This document shows positions 22,332-35,529 of a DNA stretch of 64,000 nucleotides, one piece after another. The notes beneath the pieces were generated by a model. That model ran no database searches. It worked only from the letters and a program-made list of their open reading frames with translations, and was not told where the DNA came from. The position numbers and the translations under genes are program-made. This DNA is from Climacium dendroides (Eukaryota; Streptophyta; Bryopsida; Hypnales; Climaciaceae), in the NCBI GenBank assembly GCA_950106755.1, contig OX467085.1:3658001-3722000 (forward strand), written 5' to 3'. Each line of letters starts with the position of its first letter. The first letter of the stretch is position 1.

Positions 22332-23235
22332 TTTCAATTTAAATAGTAATGTGCATACAGTTCTTCTCTAGCCATAATGTCCCTTGACGCTAACGTCATT
22401 ACATATCCCCACTCCAAGTTGTTCCATGGTTTGGGCAGCATGCAAAACTCCCACATGACATTTCCTAACTCTTCTCGGCCTACTGAACTATTAATAAAGC
22501 CAGCTACATTTCCCTTCAGTACATCTCCGTCTACATACAAGTCTGGCTCAACTTGCATCACATACAACTTCATGCGAGGCCGCCCCTTCTTCAAAGTTTT
22601 ATACTCTGCTAGAGTGTACTGCGGTCCTACAAAGGGAAGTAATTCTTCCCCTTTCTTGGCAGGTTGGAGTGCAAAAAGACTCCAACCCATGAAAGGAAAC
22701 TTTGATACCTTCACGTCCCAATTTCTTTTCCAATAGGAAAATGCTGTTAGTTTTGGTATGGGTAAATCACACCATTGTCCATCATACACGTTTGACCTCC
22801 ACTTCTCTAAAGCCATTACTCTTGTAGATGTTCCTCTGAACGACCCATTTGTTGAAGTACGTTTCTCTCTTAGAAAGGTTTGTAAAGATACGAAAGAGGA
22901 AGCTTCTACATAGGGTCTCCACAAGGCCTACATAAGTCACTAAAAGTTTAACAACGCAAAAAAGCCAAATCATTGGTAACTGCATAAAATTTCTCAAGTG
23001 AACAATTGGTTGTCTTCAAAGTCCTTACCAAGATAGACGTTGTAAACGCTGGATCCCTCTTCTTGCTTCGAAGATGTTTTCGAATTGTACGTCTATCAAG
23101 CACTTTCCTGCCGGCACACTTCATGCATGGGCATGGGTATTTCGTTAGACGCATGGTATCTACTTGAATTTCTTCTTCTTGCCATAACCGTAGATCTCGC
23201 AAGCTTTGAAGCTCCACCTCAGACATGGTGCGCAC
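22332..23235 (-). CDS. TAM-domain and SET-domain protein inside CACTA
   Basis: Exon 1 (23235-23029) encodes a transposase-associated zinc-binding motif (YPCPCMKC, TIRKHLRS). A GTAAGG donor at 23028 and a TGTAG acceptor at 22928 give a 101-bp intron in phase 0. Exon 2 (22927-22332) shows SET-domain marks: GWSLFALQPAKKGEELLPF near the start, GNVAGFINSS for the usual GNxxRFINHS, and VMTLASRDIMAREELYAHYY for the catalytic C-terminal part. SET proteins methylate lysines, often on histones. In this copy RF is GF and the NH of NHS is changed, so activity is uncertain. No stop interrupts the spliced frame, about 267 residues. It lies between the element's 5' array (23300-23760) and Tnp2, on the same strand. 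Confidence 0.7.
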
Positions 23236-23289
23236 TTCCCCCCTATGCGTACAAAGAAAATTCCACTGTCAAAAATGCAAATCAACTTC

Positions 23290-23760
23290 TGGATTAGTCG
23301 TAATTGAATAATTAAATGACCATTGCAAAATGGCTATGACTACTCCAAAGTCGTAGAAATTATTTAGAATGACTACCTTCAATCATTTCAATGCCTACAA
23401 ATGACTCAAAACAGTCACATAACTTCAGATATAACTCAAGTTAGTTGACATGATTGAAAACAGTCATATAACTCTAGATATAACTCAAGTCACATGACAT
23501 GACTTGGTACAGTCATGTAAATCGAAATATAAGTCAACTTACATAACATGACTTTGTATAGTCATATAACTCAAGATATAACTCAAGTTACAGGAAATGA
23601 CTCGGTACAGTCAAATAACTCAATGTATAACTCAGGTTATAGAAAATGACTCGGTATAGTCACATAACTCGAAATATAACTCATGTTCCATGACATGACT
23701 TCATACAGTCACATACATCAATGTATAACTCATGTTACATGACATGGCTCGGTAGACAAC
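23290..23760. repeat. Internal AGTCATATAACTC array near TAM-SET start
   Basis: About ten diverged units of roughly 45-60 bases with ACAGTCATATAACTC and TATAACTCAAGTTACATGAC. The core word AGTCAT/ATGACT is the same as in the terminal arrays. It lies just upstream of the TAM exon, where a promoter would be. Confidence 0.75.
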
Positions 23761-25340
23761 TCAAGCATTTTTTGTGATATTATATGAGATTCCTACTTTC
23801 CAAACAACACAATATGTACTTTCAACAAATGTTCACTAATGAAACCTCCATTTCATTTTTCTAAATTATAACTATAAAAAAATTGTTCTTCTAAAAATCA
23901 AATGCAACTACAGAAATGAAGGCTACTCAAATTTAGAAAATGATAAAATATCCTACATTTTTTTATACAATTCTTAAATTTAAACCTACAAAAATTTACA
24001 CTATCACATTCTCCACTATAATATATACATACAATGAAACTTCCAAATTCATATGGATAAATGACATTTGATTTCATTTTCAAAAAAAAAATTTAATTTA
24101 AAATTTAAAATAATTTTAAAATTCCTACATAAACGTCAAGTTCTTATGACTAATAAAGTACATATGATTTCATTTTTTTGAAATACACAATAATAACAAT
24201 TCACCTACATATAATATTGAAATATGGAATGCACAACAAAAAATATTATAAGAGGTACCAAAACTAATTGTTTTGAAACTATCAACATTAACCTGGAAGC
24301 CTCAAATGGTCATCTACATTGACCGAATTCCATCAAAAGGTTCTTAGACCATCCAATGGCAATTCAAGATTAATCTAAAATATCCATTGGCTATGACGTA
24401 TTTCATGCTTGAAGTGCCTGTATTTGAACTTTGTTCACTGGACAATATTAGGTTTACACATAACTTCCAACTTAAAAAAATCATAGAATATTGTTTAAAC
24501 TTTTGCAAATTGTAGCTTTAATAACATTGATTTTCAATTGGAGTAGGCTAACATTGTTTAAATCTCTATGACATTCCAATTAACAAATTACAATGACCAT
24601 GAAATCACATTCGATTTATTTAAAAAACAATTTCAAGGATGCTCATCAGCCCTCCAGAAAATATTGATGTGCAGAGTAATTTGCTCAACCTAGAATTAAG
24701 CATTCTGCACTTTCCAAACAGAGAAGGTACTTGGTTAATACTAGTATCCACCGGAAGACACAAATAAACTTGTAAGAAATTGTGGTAATGTGACTCTTTC
24801 TCTATCTTTGTAGCACTTTGTCCACCATTATAGGTCAACCAGAAGTTTAAAATACTGAATCACAAAAACAAGTGTCCACTCCAATCGTGAGGACAAAACA
24901 CAGGTTTCTTCTATTAGTGGTGTCACGAAGTAAACTTACATATGCTTATGACTTTTTGCAGTAGAGATTTTTTCTTACCAATGATTTTGAAGATTTTTTT
25001 TCCACCTCAAAAAGCACTAGTACATCGACAATGGCTAAAAGAATTTATGCTTCCATTGTAAAAAATATATGATCACATATAAGTTCATTTAGTAGCACCA
25101 ATAGGACTAATCAGTTTTTCCCTTATTTTGATTGTAGGTTCATTTCCAATCCCAATAAATATTTGAACCCTCCTAACTTTGCATACAGTGTTCAAATCTG
25201 AATTCATCCTTCAGTTCATTCGATTCTTCTAACAAAACCATAATCCATAAGAATTCAACCATTCCCATATCCACGCTCCATGAACAACATTTGAAATTAG
25301 CATTCCTCTCCCATACAACAACAGAATAGTGCACCTCAAT
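23761..25340. other. AT-rich CACTA interior, nothing recognised
   Basis: Very AT-rich sequence with only short frames lacking recognisable motifs. I see no gene here. Confidence 0.5.
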
Positions 25341-28300
25341 TCACAATCACCAATACCCGACCACACAAAAAATCATGCATGACGAGAAGGAACTTCTCAC
25401 CGAAAAAAACTCGATGAAGCTGTCCTCCTCGATGAAGCTGTTCTCCTGATTGAATTTGTCCTCTGACGACGGAAGCTCCAGCGCCTGCGAAATCAACAGT
25501 TCAAATGTCAGAACGGAATGCGCAGCCATACAGCTCACAACAACCACCCTACAGCTGAAATTCAAGAAAGCGCTCACCAACACTTGCTGAAAAATCATGC
25601 CATGACAATGTACTGAGTTTCGGTGTTGCTTCCAATTCTAACGACAGGAATGTGAACTGTAGAACAACATGTTCAAGAATTCGAGACATACGGAGCTTCT
25701 AGAATTCTACATCGCTGGAGCCATGACCGACTGACCGTGGCCAAGAAACTGAAGGGAAAAGGAATTTGCAAAGTCACAATGAAGATCGACATGACAATTG
25801 AATTGTGGGCGGTTTAAGGGAAAGTGCTGCACATTGACGAAATGCAGAATTCTCACAGGAAGGGGAGAGAAGAAGCGGACAGGGAAGGGAGGCTTCACAG
25901 GGCATCCAAAAACGTTACGAAAACCAGCAGTTACTGAAGTACACAAAGTGCAGAACTAAAATTCATGAAGATCGGAAGTCAAAAAATAATGACAACGTAT
26001 CCAAATCTGAATTCTTAGGACGACCTACTGCAAACTTCATTTTACATTCCTTTACTTGTTGCACTTCAGTGTACAAAACAACTTGTACTTTCATAACTTG
26101 AAAACACTTATAGGTGTAGAATTGGACGACAGAACGTACCTTCGATTGCAACTGCACTTTCGTGACTCGGGGGGTCAATTAGGATATCAACAAACTCGCT
26201 CTGCATGAGAAGCCTGGCAGTCCGGCTCTTTCTTGAACTCCATCGTCCACCTTGTCTTGCTTTGAACTGAAACCTCGAAACACATGTCTGTGACAACATC
26301 GGTACTTCAGCAAGGCATTTAAGAATCCGCCCGGAAATAATGGTTGACGTGCATGTAATTGTGGCGCAACAGACCTAGGAATAGAATTAGCTATTCGTAG
26401 ATTACTTTCTAGCGTGGACATTTCATTAAGTGGCACACTACGAGTTTCACTGAAGGTTAGGTGATGGCACTATTTTGGCACCTCATCGGGGCCCACTGGA
26501 AGTTCCGGTTTCAACGCCGCTTGCCTTCAACAACTTCCACATCGTCGTGGCAGGGCTTCCAGGTCGTCGTGGCAAGGCTTCTACGTCGTCGTGGTTCGGC
26601 TTGAAATGCGGGGCACTCGTTCTCCATCACGCATCGTGCACTGTCAACCGTGCAAGGTGGAACTGTGGGTCCCGATGAGAAGTTCGTCGACAATTCAGTC
26701 GACACGGATGTACACGCTGGACACAAAGCTCCCGCAACCACACAGCAGCAACATGCAAACAACAAACAGAATGCCAGGGTGATAGTGGGGAGTGAAGGCA
26801 ATATGCCCGGTTGTCATTCCAGCAGGCGGGAATAGCTTTGGCGGATTCAGAAATAGTTGTCTTCATTACGTTGCATCGTCGCTCCATTGCTTCGACTCCG
26901 TGTCCATCAAGAATTGCAGGAAATCCCCTGCCGTGCCTTCATCAGACGCGTGTTTGTCGGAGGTCCTTGCATGCGCAAGAGAGACGCTGAGGGAACTAGA
27001 TCTCGCTCATCTTCTACATGCCCACCGCGAGCTCGTTGTCGCCCATCTTCTTCACGCCCTACGGATTCACTAGCAGCAGTAGGTATGAGTTCCTGTAGAC
27101 ACGCTTTTGCACAGTTGTTTCCAACCGTGGCATGGTCTGACCTGTAAGTGCTGACACTGAAATTCATGTAGGTCCTGCTTGGCAGATTGCAGGACGTAGA
27201 AGTTCAAATTTTCATTCTAATTACATTACGCTCGCCTTGAAATTGCCGCCAATCTTGTGCAGAGGACACTATCCCGAGATTCCGACTTCTGTGGAGCTGG
27301 CTGTGGTAAGGAGCGCAACGATGGCCTTCGCTAGCACGGGTAGTAGTCCTCAGGGACTGCTTAGTTCCACCTGCAGCCTGAGGTAACTTGTTTTTCCTAA
27401 AGAGGGATTCGACATTGTTGGATTGTAAGTTTGTTGTGGTTTGCGGCGGTGCTTCAACTGACTGGAAGATGTAGGTGGCATTCGCGTAGGTACTTCATGA
27501 AATCAGTTGGATTCTAAGTTTGCTGGTGTTCCGTAATTTGATTATGAATTTCATCTGTACAGGGATTTCTGTACTTGGGACGTACTGTACAGCATTAGAA
27601 TTTGCATGTATTTGTCCCACCCAGTATTTCGAGAGGCCATGTGCAGATCAGATTCTCTAATTCTTTATGCAAGTCAGATTACCCAAGTCTGTCGCTTGTG
27701 TTTGGTTGTTAGAATACTGCACTGCAGGTCTTTGTATGTCATTCATATGTTGCAGAAGTTGCTGAGGTTCAGGCTCAGATTGATGCTGCTGGAACGGCAT
27801 ATGTGATCACGCCACTGCCTGGGACACCATTTGTTTTGATGTCGTTTCCTAGCTTGTGGTTGGATTACACTTGTACCTACTTTATTTGTGTAGTAATCTT
27901 AGATAAGCTAAGGTGCTGTTGGGTACCAGCTAGTCTTTGTAAGCCTCATGAACTTCCTCTTGCCATTCAATGTAGGATGCGAAATCGTGTCCAACCAAGA
28001 AATAGTCTCCTTTACCATAGCCCGTGTTTGCTTACGGATGTTTGTCCCGAATTGAATGAGCATGCAGGACACCATGAAGGATTATTTTTTGAAAATATGT
28101 GGTAATTTGGGAAAATTAGGGCACAATGCATTTCGTAATTAGAAGTTCTCCGTGTGCAGGTGCTCAATTTCCCTCGAACAACATGAGGACTGCATCATAG
28201 AGTCGTGAAGCCACGAGAATTGACAATTGTATGAATTTCCGGTACGTCATTGGTGGAACTTTTGGAATGACGTTGAATTCACTTCAATATTTCACTCTAA

Positions 28301-29079
28301 TTTTTTGAACTTTTTGAGGACATTGGAAATTTCTTTTAATTCTAAAAACAAATGAACTTTCAATAGCTTCAATGACGAGAAAACTTGCGATGTTTCATAA
28401 TGAGGTTCAAATTTAGGCATAACACTGTCCTATTGTGACATTTCACTCAAAAAATCTACGACTACTAAATAAAAGAGACATTGCAATTAACAGAAAAAAA
28501 CTTATATATTATGAATCATGAATGTGATGGTGAACATATTTTTACAATAATATATTTAATTGTTCATTGAATGACTTTCATTCAAATGGAACATTCTTCT
28601 TATCTCAAGCAATAGAGAAATATTGGCCCTCTTCTAATTTTCTTCATGTGAAACTAGTTTTTGATTTTGACGAAATGAAAACAATTGTCTACCAAAGAAT
28701 GGTTATTTTCCCTTATTACCAATTTTCTAGACTATTATGGTGTCTACGAAGGTGGACACATTTCACTGTGGAATGGGACTTTATGAATGAAATTAGCTAT
28801 ATGTTTATGTGTTAGCATTATCACATGTGGCCTTCAAAGAATAGGGTAGCGTAATAAGAGTACAGTGACTTGCAGATAGTCATAAAAGTTTAAAACATTA
28901 TGCGTGTATTCAATTGTAATTGAAGTAAAATGTAATGGATGACTATTTAGTACAGTGGTACTCATTTTCTTGCATAGTTGTAGTTTCTAATTGTAATATG
29001 TGTTATATAATGTTATCTTGCTATTTCCTACTTTATACCATACATAAATGAAGAAGATGTTAGCACTTAGCATTAACAC
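25341..29079. other. CACTA interior between the two gene blocks, no clear gene
   Basis: Base composition is more balanced from about 25340 to 27450. A 22-bp tandem repeat of three units (TCGTCGTGGCAGGGCTTCC type) lies at about 26539-26605. A reverse-strand frame at 26801-26511 begins like a signal peptide (LAFCLLFACCCCVVAGALC) and is Cys-rich, but overlapping frames of similar length on both strands make it doubtful. From 27450 to 29079 it returns to AT-rich sequence. This block may be captured host DNA or long untranslated leaders. Confidence 0.4.
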
Positions 29080-30229
29080 TTGAGATGTCACTATTGTACT
29101 AAGATGCAATTTTTTCCTTTCCAAGTAGGACTCGTCCATGTAAACTCCCACAATAGTATGGCTTCTGAGATCAATGAGTACGAGAGGTTGAGAAAAGAAA
29201 AAATTCAGAGGAACTCACAGAAATTGAATGATTTAGGCTTGTTGGACATTGCGGCACAGTTGGCAAACCTTAGAGAAGTGAGGTAAGATACTGAGCTCTA
29301 CTAAATATTCTAAACATAAATGGAGTTGTCTATAGGAGTTCATTGAAGCCAAAATTGTTGTCCCTTATCATGATTAAGGATAGTACAAATTCAAGTTAAT
29401 TATAGGGAAGTGTCATTAGTTTGAAACATAATGGAGAGGTCTGACCTATGTGTTCTTTGACCTAAATCAATCACATCAGGGCTCTAGGATTCAGAACTAT
29501 GGAGAATATCTTGGCGAAATTGACAAGACAGATAGCTAATCTGTTAGATGATGTGCAAGTGGAATTGTTTCGCACAATTGCTAGTTTTCCAGCAATTACG
29601 TTTCCTATATTGGAAATGACTTCTAATCAGCTTGCGGGGATTTTTGAGAGTAGCCGCGATGTGCCCCTTGAGAAGCCACAAGCAATAAAGCTAGGAAAAG
29701 GAGGGGAGAGCTCTGGCACTGTGTTCCCAGCATTTGAGAGGCATACACGGGCAGCAACGAAGAAGGCTATGGAGAGGGGGAGTTTTGGCATCAACTCAGA
29801 AGATAGTGAGAAAGAAGTAGAGGAAGAGGCGTCTAAAGGAGAATACCATACATTGAAGGTTACATGAATTCCTTCCCAAATTCAAGTAATTGATTAATTG
29901 AAATGCACTTCATGAATGGAATATTGGGGAAATTTCACATCATTGTTGAAGCGTGGTTTTATTGCAATTGGCATGCATATGTGGATTATTGCAAAGGACA
30001 TTTTTTATAGAAGACTGCAACCCTTTATAGGACTCATGATTTGTTTTTAGAAATTTGGTCTTCGTCATTTCTAAGTTCTTCAAGTTTTGCAAGTGCATTT
30101 CAAGTTGTTTTTTTAAAAATAAAAAGAAAGTTTTATGTCATTTGAGTGTCATATGAGCACATGTGATTGATGAAGGTTAGAGAAAATCAATTTTTAATCA
30201 GTACTTTAGTAATGACCAAATAAGATATA

Positions 30230-30715
30230 TTGTAGTCTCAAATGACCATTCGTGAGTGATTATTGTCATGAATGACAACAGTATGTAGACTTCTAATTAG
30301 AAAATCATATTTTATGACTGCTTTTAGTCATTATTGTTGTTTATTGACTTTGTAGTAGTCAATATTGATCCATTATGTTTGTTTGTAGTGAAGTATTGTC
30401 TATTGTGACTGTTTGCAGTTGCAAATGATATTTTATGACTGAGAGTCAAGTCCTGCATTGTCTTTGGTGACTATTTGGAGTCGCAAATCATGTTTTGTGA
30501 CTGCAAACCAAGTAACAAATGATTTTTTGTGACTGCTTGTAGTCACAAATAATATTTTGAGAATTCAAGGGAAGTCGGAAGTGTTGTTCTATGACTGTTT
30601 GTAGTTAGAAATGATTTCCCATGACTGTTGGTAGTTACAAATGATTTCTGGTGACTGTTTCTAGTTACAAATGATTTTTTGTGACTGGTTGCAGTCACAA
30701 GTAATAGTTACTACA
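30230..30715. repeat. Intronic TGACTGxxxGTAGTCAC array
   Basis: Repeated units such as TTTTGTGACTGCTTGTAGTCACAAATGAT within the intron before the 30749 exon. They carry the same TGACT/AGTCA core as the element ends. Confidence 0.7.
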
Positions 30716-33259
30716 ATATAATCAATTATTTTTATTTGCCTTCACAGGTGCTTGAACATCAACAACATCACCCTAGGCCGTGGCCTAAGAAAGTTACAAA
30801 GAAGAAGGCGATGACATCATCAAAGGACGTGATGGTCACGACACAAGCAGAAGAGGATAATTTGTTATTTGATGACACTGAAGACACAATGATGGGGGAG
30901 GAATCTGAAGAAGACATGGACAAGCACTTTAGTGCGGAGGATGATGGAGATGGCCCAAATGACGAGCTCTCTACCGATGTAGTAGATGAGCTGGAGTTAC
31001 GAGAAGTCAGTATATTGAAGCGCATGGCAAAGAGTGGAGCTAACCCAAATGAATTACGTGAGAAGATGCGGAAGCTGAGTGCAACTGAAGGCGAGGAATT
31101 TCAGAATGTGGACAAAAGCACAAGTCTTCAACGACAATCCAATCTCATGTAGTTGAGAAGGAATCTACAGAAGGTTGATGACAGAGATTGGGTTGAAGTT
31201 GATCTTATGGGTTGTCCTACGGGAGTGCATAGGGCGGATTGATTGACAAAGCTTCGTGGGTACTCTCGTGATTTGGATTGGAGTGTGGATGACTTCAATT
31301 CGCATCCCCGACCTCTACTTCTAGCTATTAAGGAGGAAATGGCGTCGAAGTTCGAGTATCGTGGTGGAAAAGGTGATGTACCTGAAAATGTCTTCTTTCG
31401 CATTTTGAGGTCACAAATGAAGACGAAGAGGGCAAACATGAAGAAATTGATAGAAGCTGAGGCTCCCATTCCAAAAACTGTGAAGGCACACCACGTGGAG
31501 AACTTCAAGAAGCTCATCAAGAGGACAGACAAAGTAGCATATTCTGAACATATGAAGGTTGCACGACAGACTGTGCAAAATGTGTCGTACAGTGGACGAT
31601 CTGAGGGAGAAGTTAAATCACGCCTTGTAAGTACAAGAGACGTTTGCCTTGCTGTCATTGTAGTTCATGCATGTTATTGTGTATGTAGTATTATTTTCAC
31701 AATCATTGATTCTTGAATTCAGCATCTATAGAAGGCAAAGTTTTTTAGGGATATGACAATGTTTAGCCAGGAATTAGAAATGTTCAATACAACATAGAAT
31801 GATGAATAAGATGGTGTTATGAGTACATTCAATCATAATGAATAGACATTGATGTACATGAAATTATATTTTGATTGTATTGTGACTACCTACACTTGTA
31901 TGTAGCCTTGCATGTGACTACATGTACTCATATTAGGATACAGTGGTATAATGTATAGTCATATGTAGGTAGTCCTATAATTACATGAAGTCGTACGTGG
32001 TTTACAATATGACAATTTACATTTCTAAATAGTAAGTTATGTTAGTATTTGCACTTGTAATTGGACACATGCGTGAGGAGGTGAAATAGTGTATTTATTG
32101 TCAATGCTTCTTAGTGTTTTAAGTACGTTTGATTGTGTTGGTCATGAAATTAACACATGTAGGACTGCCTTCCTTGTAGGCTGCACATTTGGGTAGACCC
32201 CCTACTCAAATGGAAGTGGAAGCAGAGCTTGCTTCACCGGACAAATCATTGCACATCCGCTCATCAAGTTCAGGAGGGGCAATGAGTAATTCAAGGTTGG
32301 CTGGTAAAGGCATAGAAGAAGTGCGAAATGAATTGTATACGTTTAAAGAGACTATCAAAGGGGAGCTGAGTGAAATGGGTGCCCTAGTGAAGAAGCTTCT
32401 ATTTGAGGTCCGTAAGCAGAGTGGACGGAATACACACCCTTCAAGTTCTGAAATAGGCACCACAGTGCCTGAAGGTGCCGGTGGTGAGGAGATGATGGAA
32501 GGATTGGTAAATGTCAGCACCCCTGCACCTCTGAAGACACTAGAAGAAGCAACCACAGAACCCCATGTAGTGAATGTGTGGAAAGAGGTTGAGTTTGTGG
32601 ATGCGGCAATAGAGGTTTGTTCGAAGATCATAAGCCCTTCAATGTCATTCAACGTACTTGAATAGGCTTTGTTGCCATTATATTTGTTTAGAGTTGTATG
32701 TCATTTGAGGAAGTTAGACATGAAATCCCAACTACTGAATTGTGAATGCGATTGTGACTTTAAAGGAGGAAGACGCTATTAATGAGGTGGAAAATGTAAA
32801 GAAAAATGGGAACAATTTGCCAACGGTCGAAGCACGTGCTGAACCAGTTGGTGTTACAAAAGGAAAAAAGGATCATATAAGTGTAAAGAAGAGGAAGGGC
32901 GAGGTTGAGAAATTGGGCACAAACAGAAGTCTTCAATCCAGCCGTGAAGCATTGACTGAAGGGAATGCTGGTGACAAGACGGAGGAGGTGCAACATGATT
33001 CAAAGGTGAGATGGACTGCCATGAGTGTATTCACTTCTTCATTTGTTGAGTGAATTGTTTATAAAAAAGAGTTGCATGGAAAGTGTAATTGTTTTAGGTG
33101 AACAAATAAATAATGTTTGAATAATAGTGAAATGCAAGATGGTAGTATTCTACACAGGGTTGGGAGGTTCATGTTAATGAATATGTTGTGTATGTGTATG
33201 AGTTGTGCATGATGTGCATGTGGTATATTTGTGCATTAGTATGTCTTAGAATGCAAGTG

Positions 33260-33665
33260 TTGGCGGTCATAATTTCTGTTTTGTGATTAGGGACAATCAT
33301 TATTTGTAGTGTTTGCATATACTATGACTGGTGGCAGTCATAATTTTTAGTATGAGTGTCTTCAATCAGAAGTTGTAGTATATACATGGTGGCAGTCATA
33401 ATTTTTAATATATGACTGTATTCAAACAGAATTTGTAAAATATGACTGCTGCCAGTCATATTTTATAGAATATAACTAAGAATAGTCATATTTTGTAGTA
33501 TATAGTAGATGGCAGTAACAGTTTTTAATATATAACTAGTGAAAGTTGAATTTTTTAATATATAAGTAATGGAAGTTGTATTTCATATTGTGTAACTATA
33601 GGGAGTCATATGAACTTATATGTAAGTTGTATTAGCCATATGTCTTTGTATATAACTGTGCAAAG
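33260..33665. repeat. Intronic GGCAGTCATAATTTTTA array
   Basis: About nine diverged units with ATATGACTG and GCAGTCATATTTT in the large intron before 34024. It is another internal copy of the element's AGTCAT motif array. Confidence 0.7.
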
Positions 33666-35529
33666 TTTCTTTTATTTGTCTGTTGTACAAGGTGCTATTT
33701 TTCTTGTGTTTAAGAAGGTCCTTATGTATTACACTACGTATGAGTATGAGTATTCTTATTTATCATTATATGACTGTGGTGAAGTAGATTTTGTTGCATG
33801 CTATGGTGGCTAATAATTCTCCATCATTTCTGAAGAGGGCCACTAATATTTTAATATGTATAAGCACAGGTGATTAGAATAGTTATTGTGTGAGTAGCTG
33901 TAGGTGCTCTACAGTCACATGTATGTATAATTTGTAATTGATATTTTGTTCTTGTATTTGTTGAATTCATGTTTTGTAGATTGTAAATGACAGTGAATGC
34001 TAAACAATTGATGTGCATGTAGACTAGGGCAGGAGGGTCTTGGCAAGAACGTTCAGAATTTAGTTCGGAATTCACAAAGGAGGAACCTCCCATGAGAAGG
34101 GGGGCAATGAGGGCTGCGAAGGTTGGCAAACCTCCAAAGAAGAAGAATATGTCAAGGAAGCTGAAGTTTCCACCGGTGAGAGTTTCGGATGATTCACGTA
34201 GAAAGATACTTGTGTTGAATGTACTAGGTTTTCTGTGTGACATCCGACCACTGCACGATGGAAAAGAGTGGGGGCCCGATGGTACAATCCATTATGATAG
34301 AGAGTTTAAAGTAAAAATTAAGAAACGGACTGAGTGTGCAGCGTTTGTGACAATGCTCCATTCTCGATTTGATGTCAGGATATGGGCTCCGATTGGAGAG
34401 GCGCTTCTACAGGAAGTGGCTCGATTCCTAGCTCGTGGGACACCCATGAAGTGGTGTTTTCTTTGGGGAAGGGAAGTTGGTGGTGGAAAGAGAGACTTGC
34501 ATGATTTATTTGACATGATTCCAGATCCAACCCATGGCTCGGCTAGGGTCCTTCAAGTGGATTGGGATTCCACAGCTACATCTAAGTCACTTGGAACAAA
34601 TGTATTACCCATTGCTGCATGGGATCCTTTAGCTTCAGAAGACAACTTCCTAAAGAACTTGAAAGGACCCTTTGAAGTTTTTAGTCAAAATCCTTCCGAT
34701 ATTGAATATTGTGTGATGTTCTTGGACAAGGCGATCAGTCAGTTACAGAATCCATTGCCCCAGGTATGTATTTTTGAATATATTGTTTGCCTTCCAATGA
34801 AACCAGTGAAAGTGAAGCTCCATTGTTTGTGTACTTAAAGTATACATGTATTGTCAATGAAAATACAGGATGCAAAAGGTGGGAAGACATCGCTTGAAGG
34901 TTCTCGGAGCTCAAAGAATCAAAGCTTTGTCTCCTGGGCTGTAGGGTCAAAGGTGAAATTGTTTGACGTGGACGATGATAAGAAGGCCGAAGAAAATGTA
35001 ATTGCACACAGAGTCATAGTTAATGTTGCAGGAGGTTCACTTCATGGACGGCTCATTGAAGAGGGTAATGTGTCTATTAGCATAACATCTGTGGTTCCTG
35101 GATCGGAAATGGTTCTTTTATATGAGGCAAACAACAACGACGACCCTCCTATGGTGCATGTAGGCGACGCTTTGAAGTCTGTGACGAAGTGGCCCATTGA
35201 AGCTTTGGCTCCTTCAGCTGAATGAATGAAGATATGAAGTAGTGGATTGGACACTGCAGTATGAAGTGAGGTGTGTGTGTACCTTTGGTGTTTACAGTGG
35301 GAATGTTTATCGTATGTGTTTTGAACTTGAATAATGAATGTCTTTGAAGTGCATCTTTGAATTTATGTCCAGGTTTGGTGATTGAAGGAGTTGCAAATTC
35401 ATGTTTAGGGTTTGATATTAGAATGTCATGTTGGTTTCTTTTGCATGGAAGAGGATATGAATTTTTTTTAGAAAAAATAGTAGTGGACCTCACTCATAGT
35501 AGTAACCAAAAAAATTCAATAATCGTATT

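Larger units (their letters stand above)
29158..35225 (+). pseudogene. CACTA second gene, multi-exon, DUF8039-like C-terminus
   Basis: Exon 1 starts MASEINEYERLRKEKIQRN (29158-29282). Its GTAAGA donor joins in phase to 29480 (LREVR, then ALGFRTMENILA). Further exons: 30749 to about 31627 (acidic, then a conserved block with DLDWSVDDFNSHPRPLLLAI and ENVFFRILRSQMKTK), about 32180-33005 with a probable intron at 32655-32765, 34024-34764, and 34870-35225. The last exon resembles DUF8039 (VAGGSLHGRLIEEGNV, DALKSVTKWPIEAL). Proteins with this layout accompany Tnp2 in plant CACTA elements. A TAG at 31150-31152 and a TGA near 31222 interrupt the 30749 exon, both plausibly from CAG and CGA. Exon borders beyond the first are approximate. 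Confidence 0.7.

Noticed and set aside
26511..26801. Cys-rich secreted peptide as a firm gene call
   Set aside because: Overlapping frames of equal length on both strands and no homologue in view; kept only as a low-interest observation.
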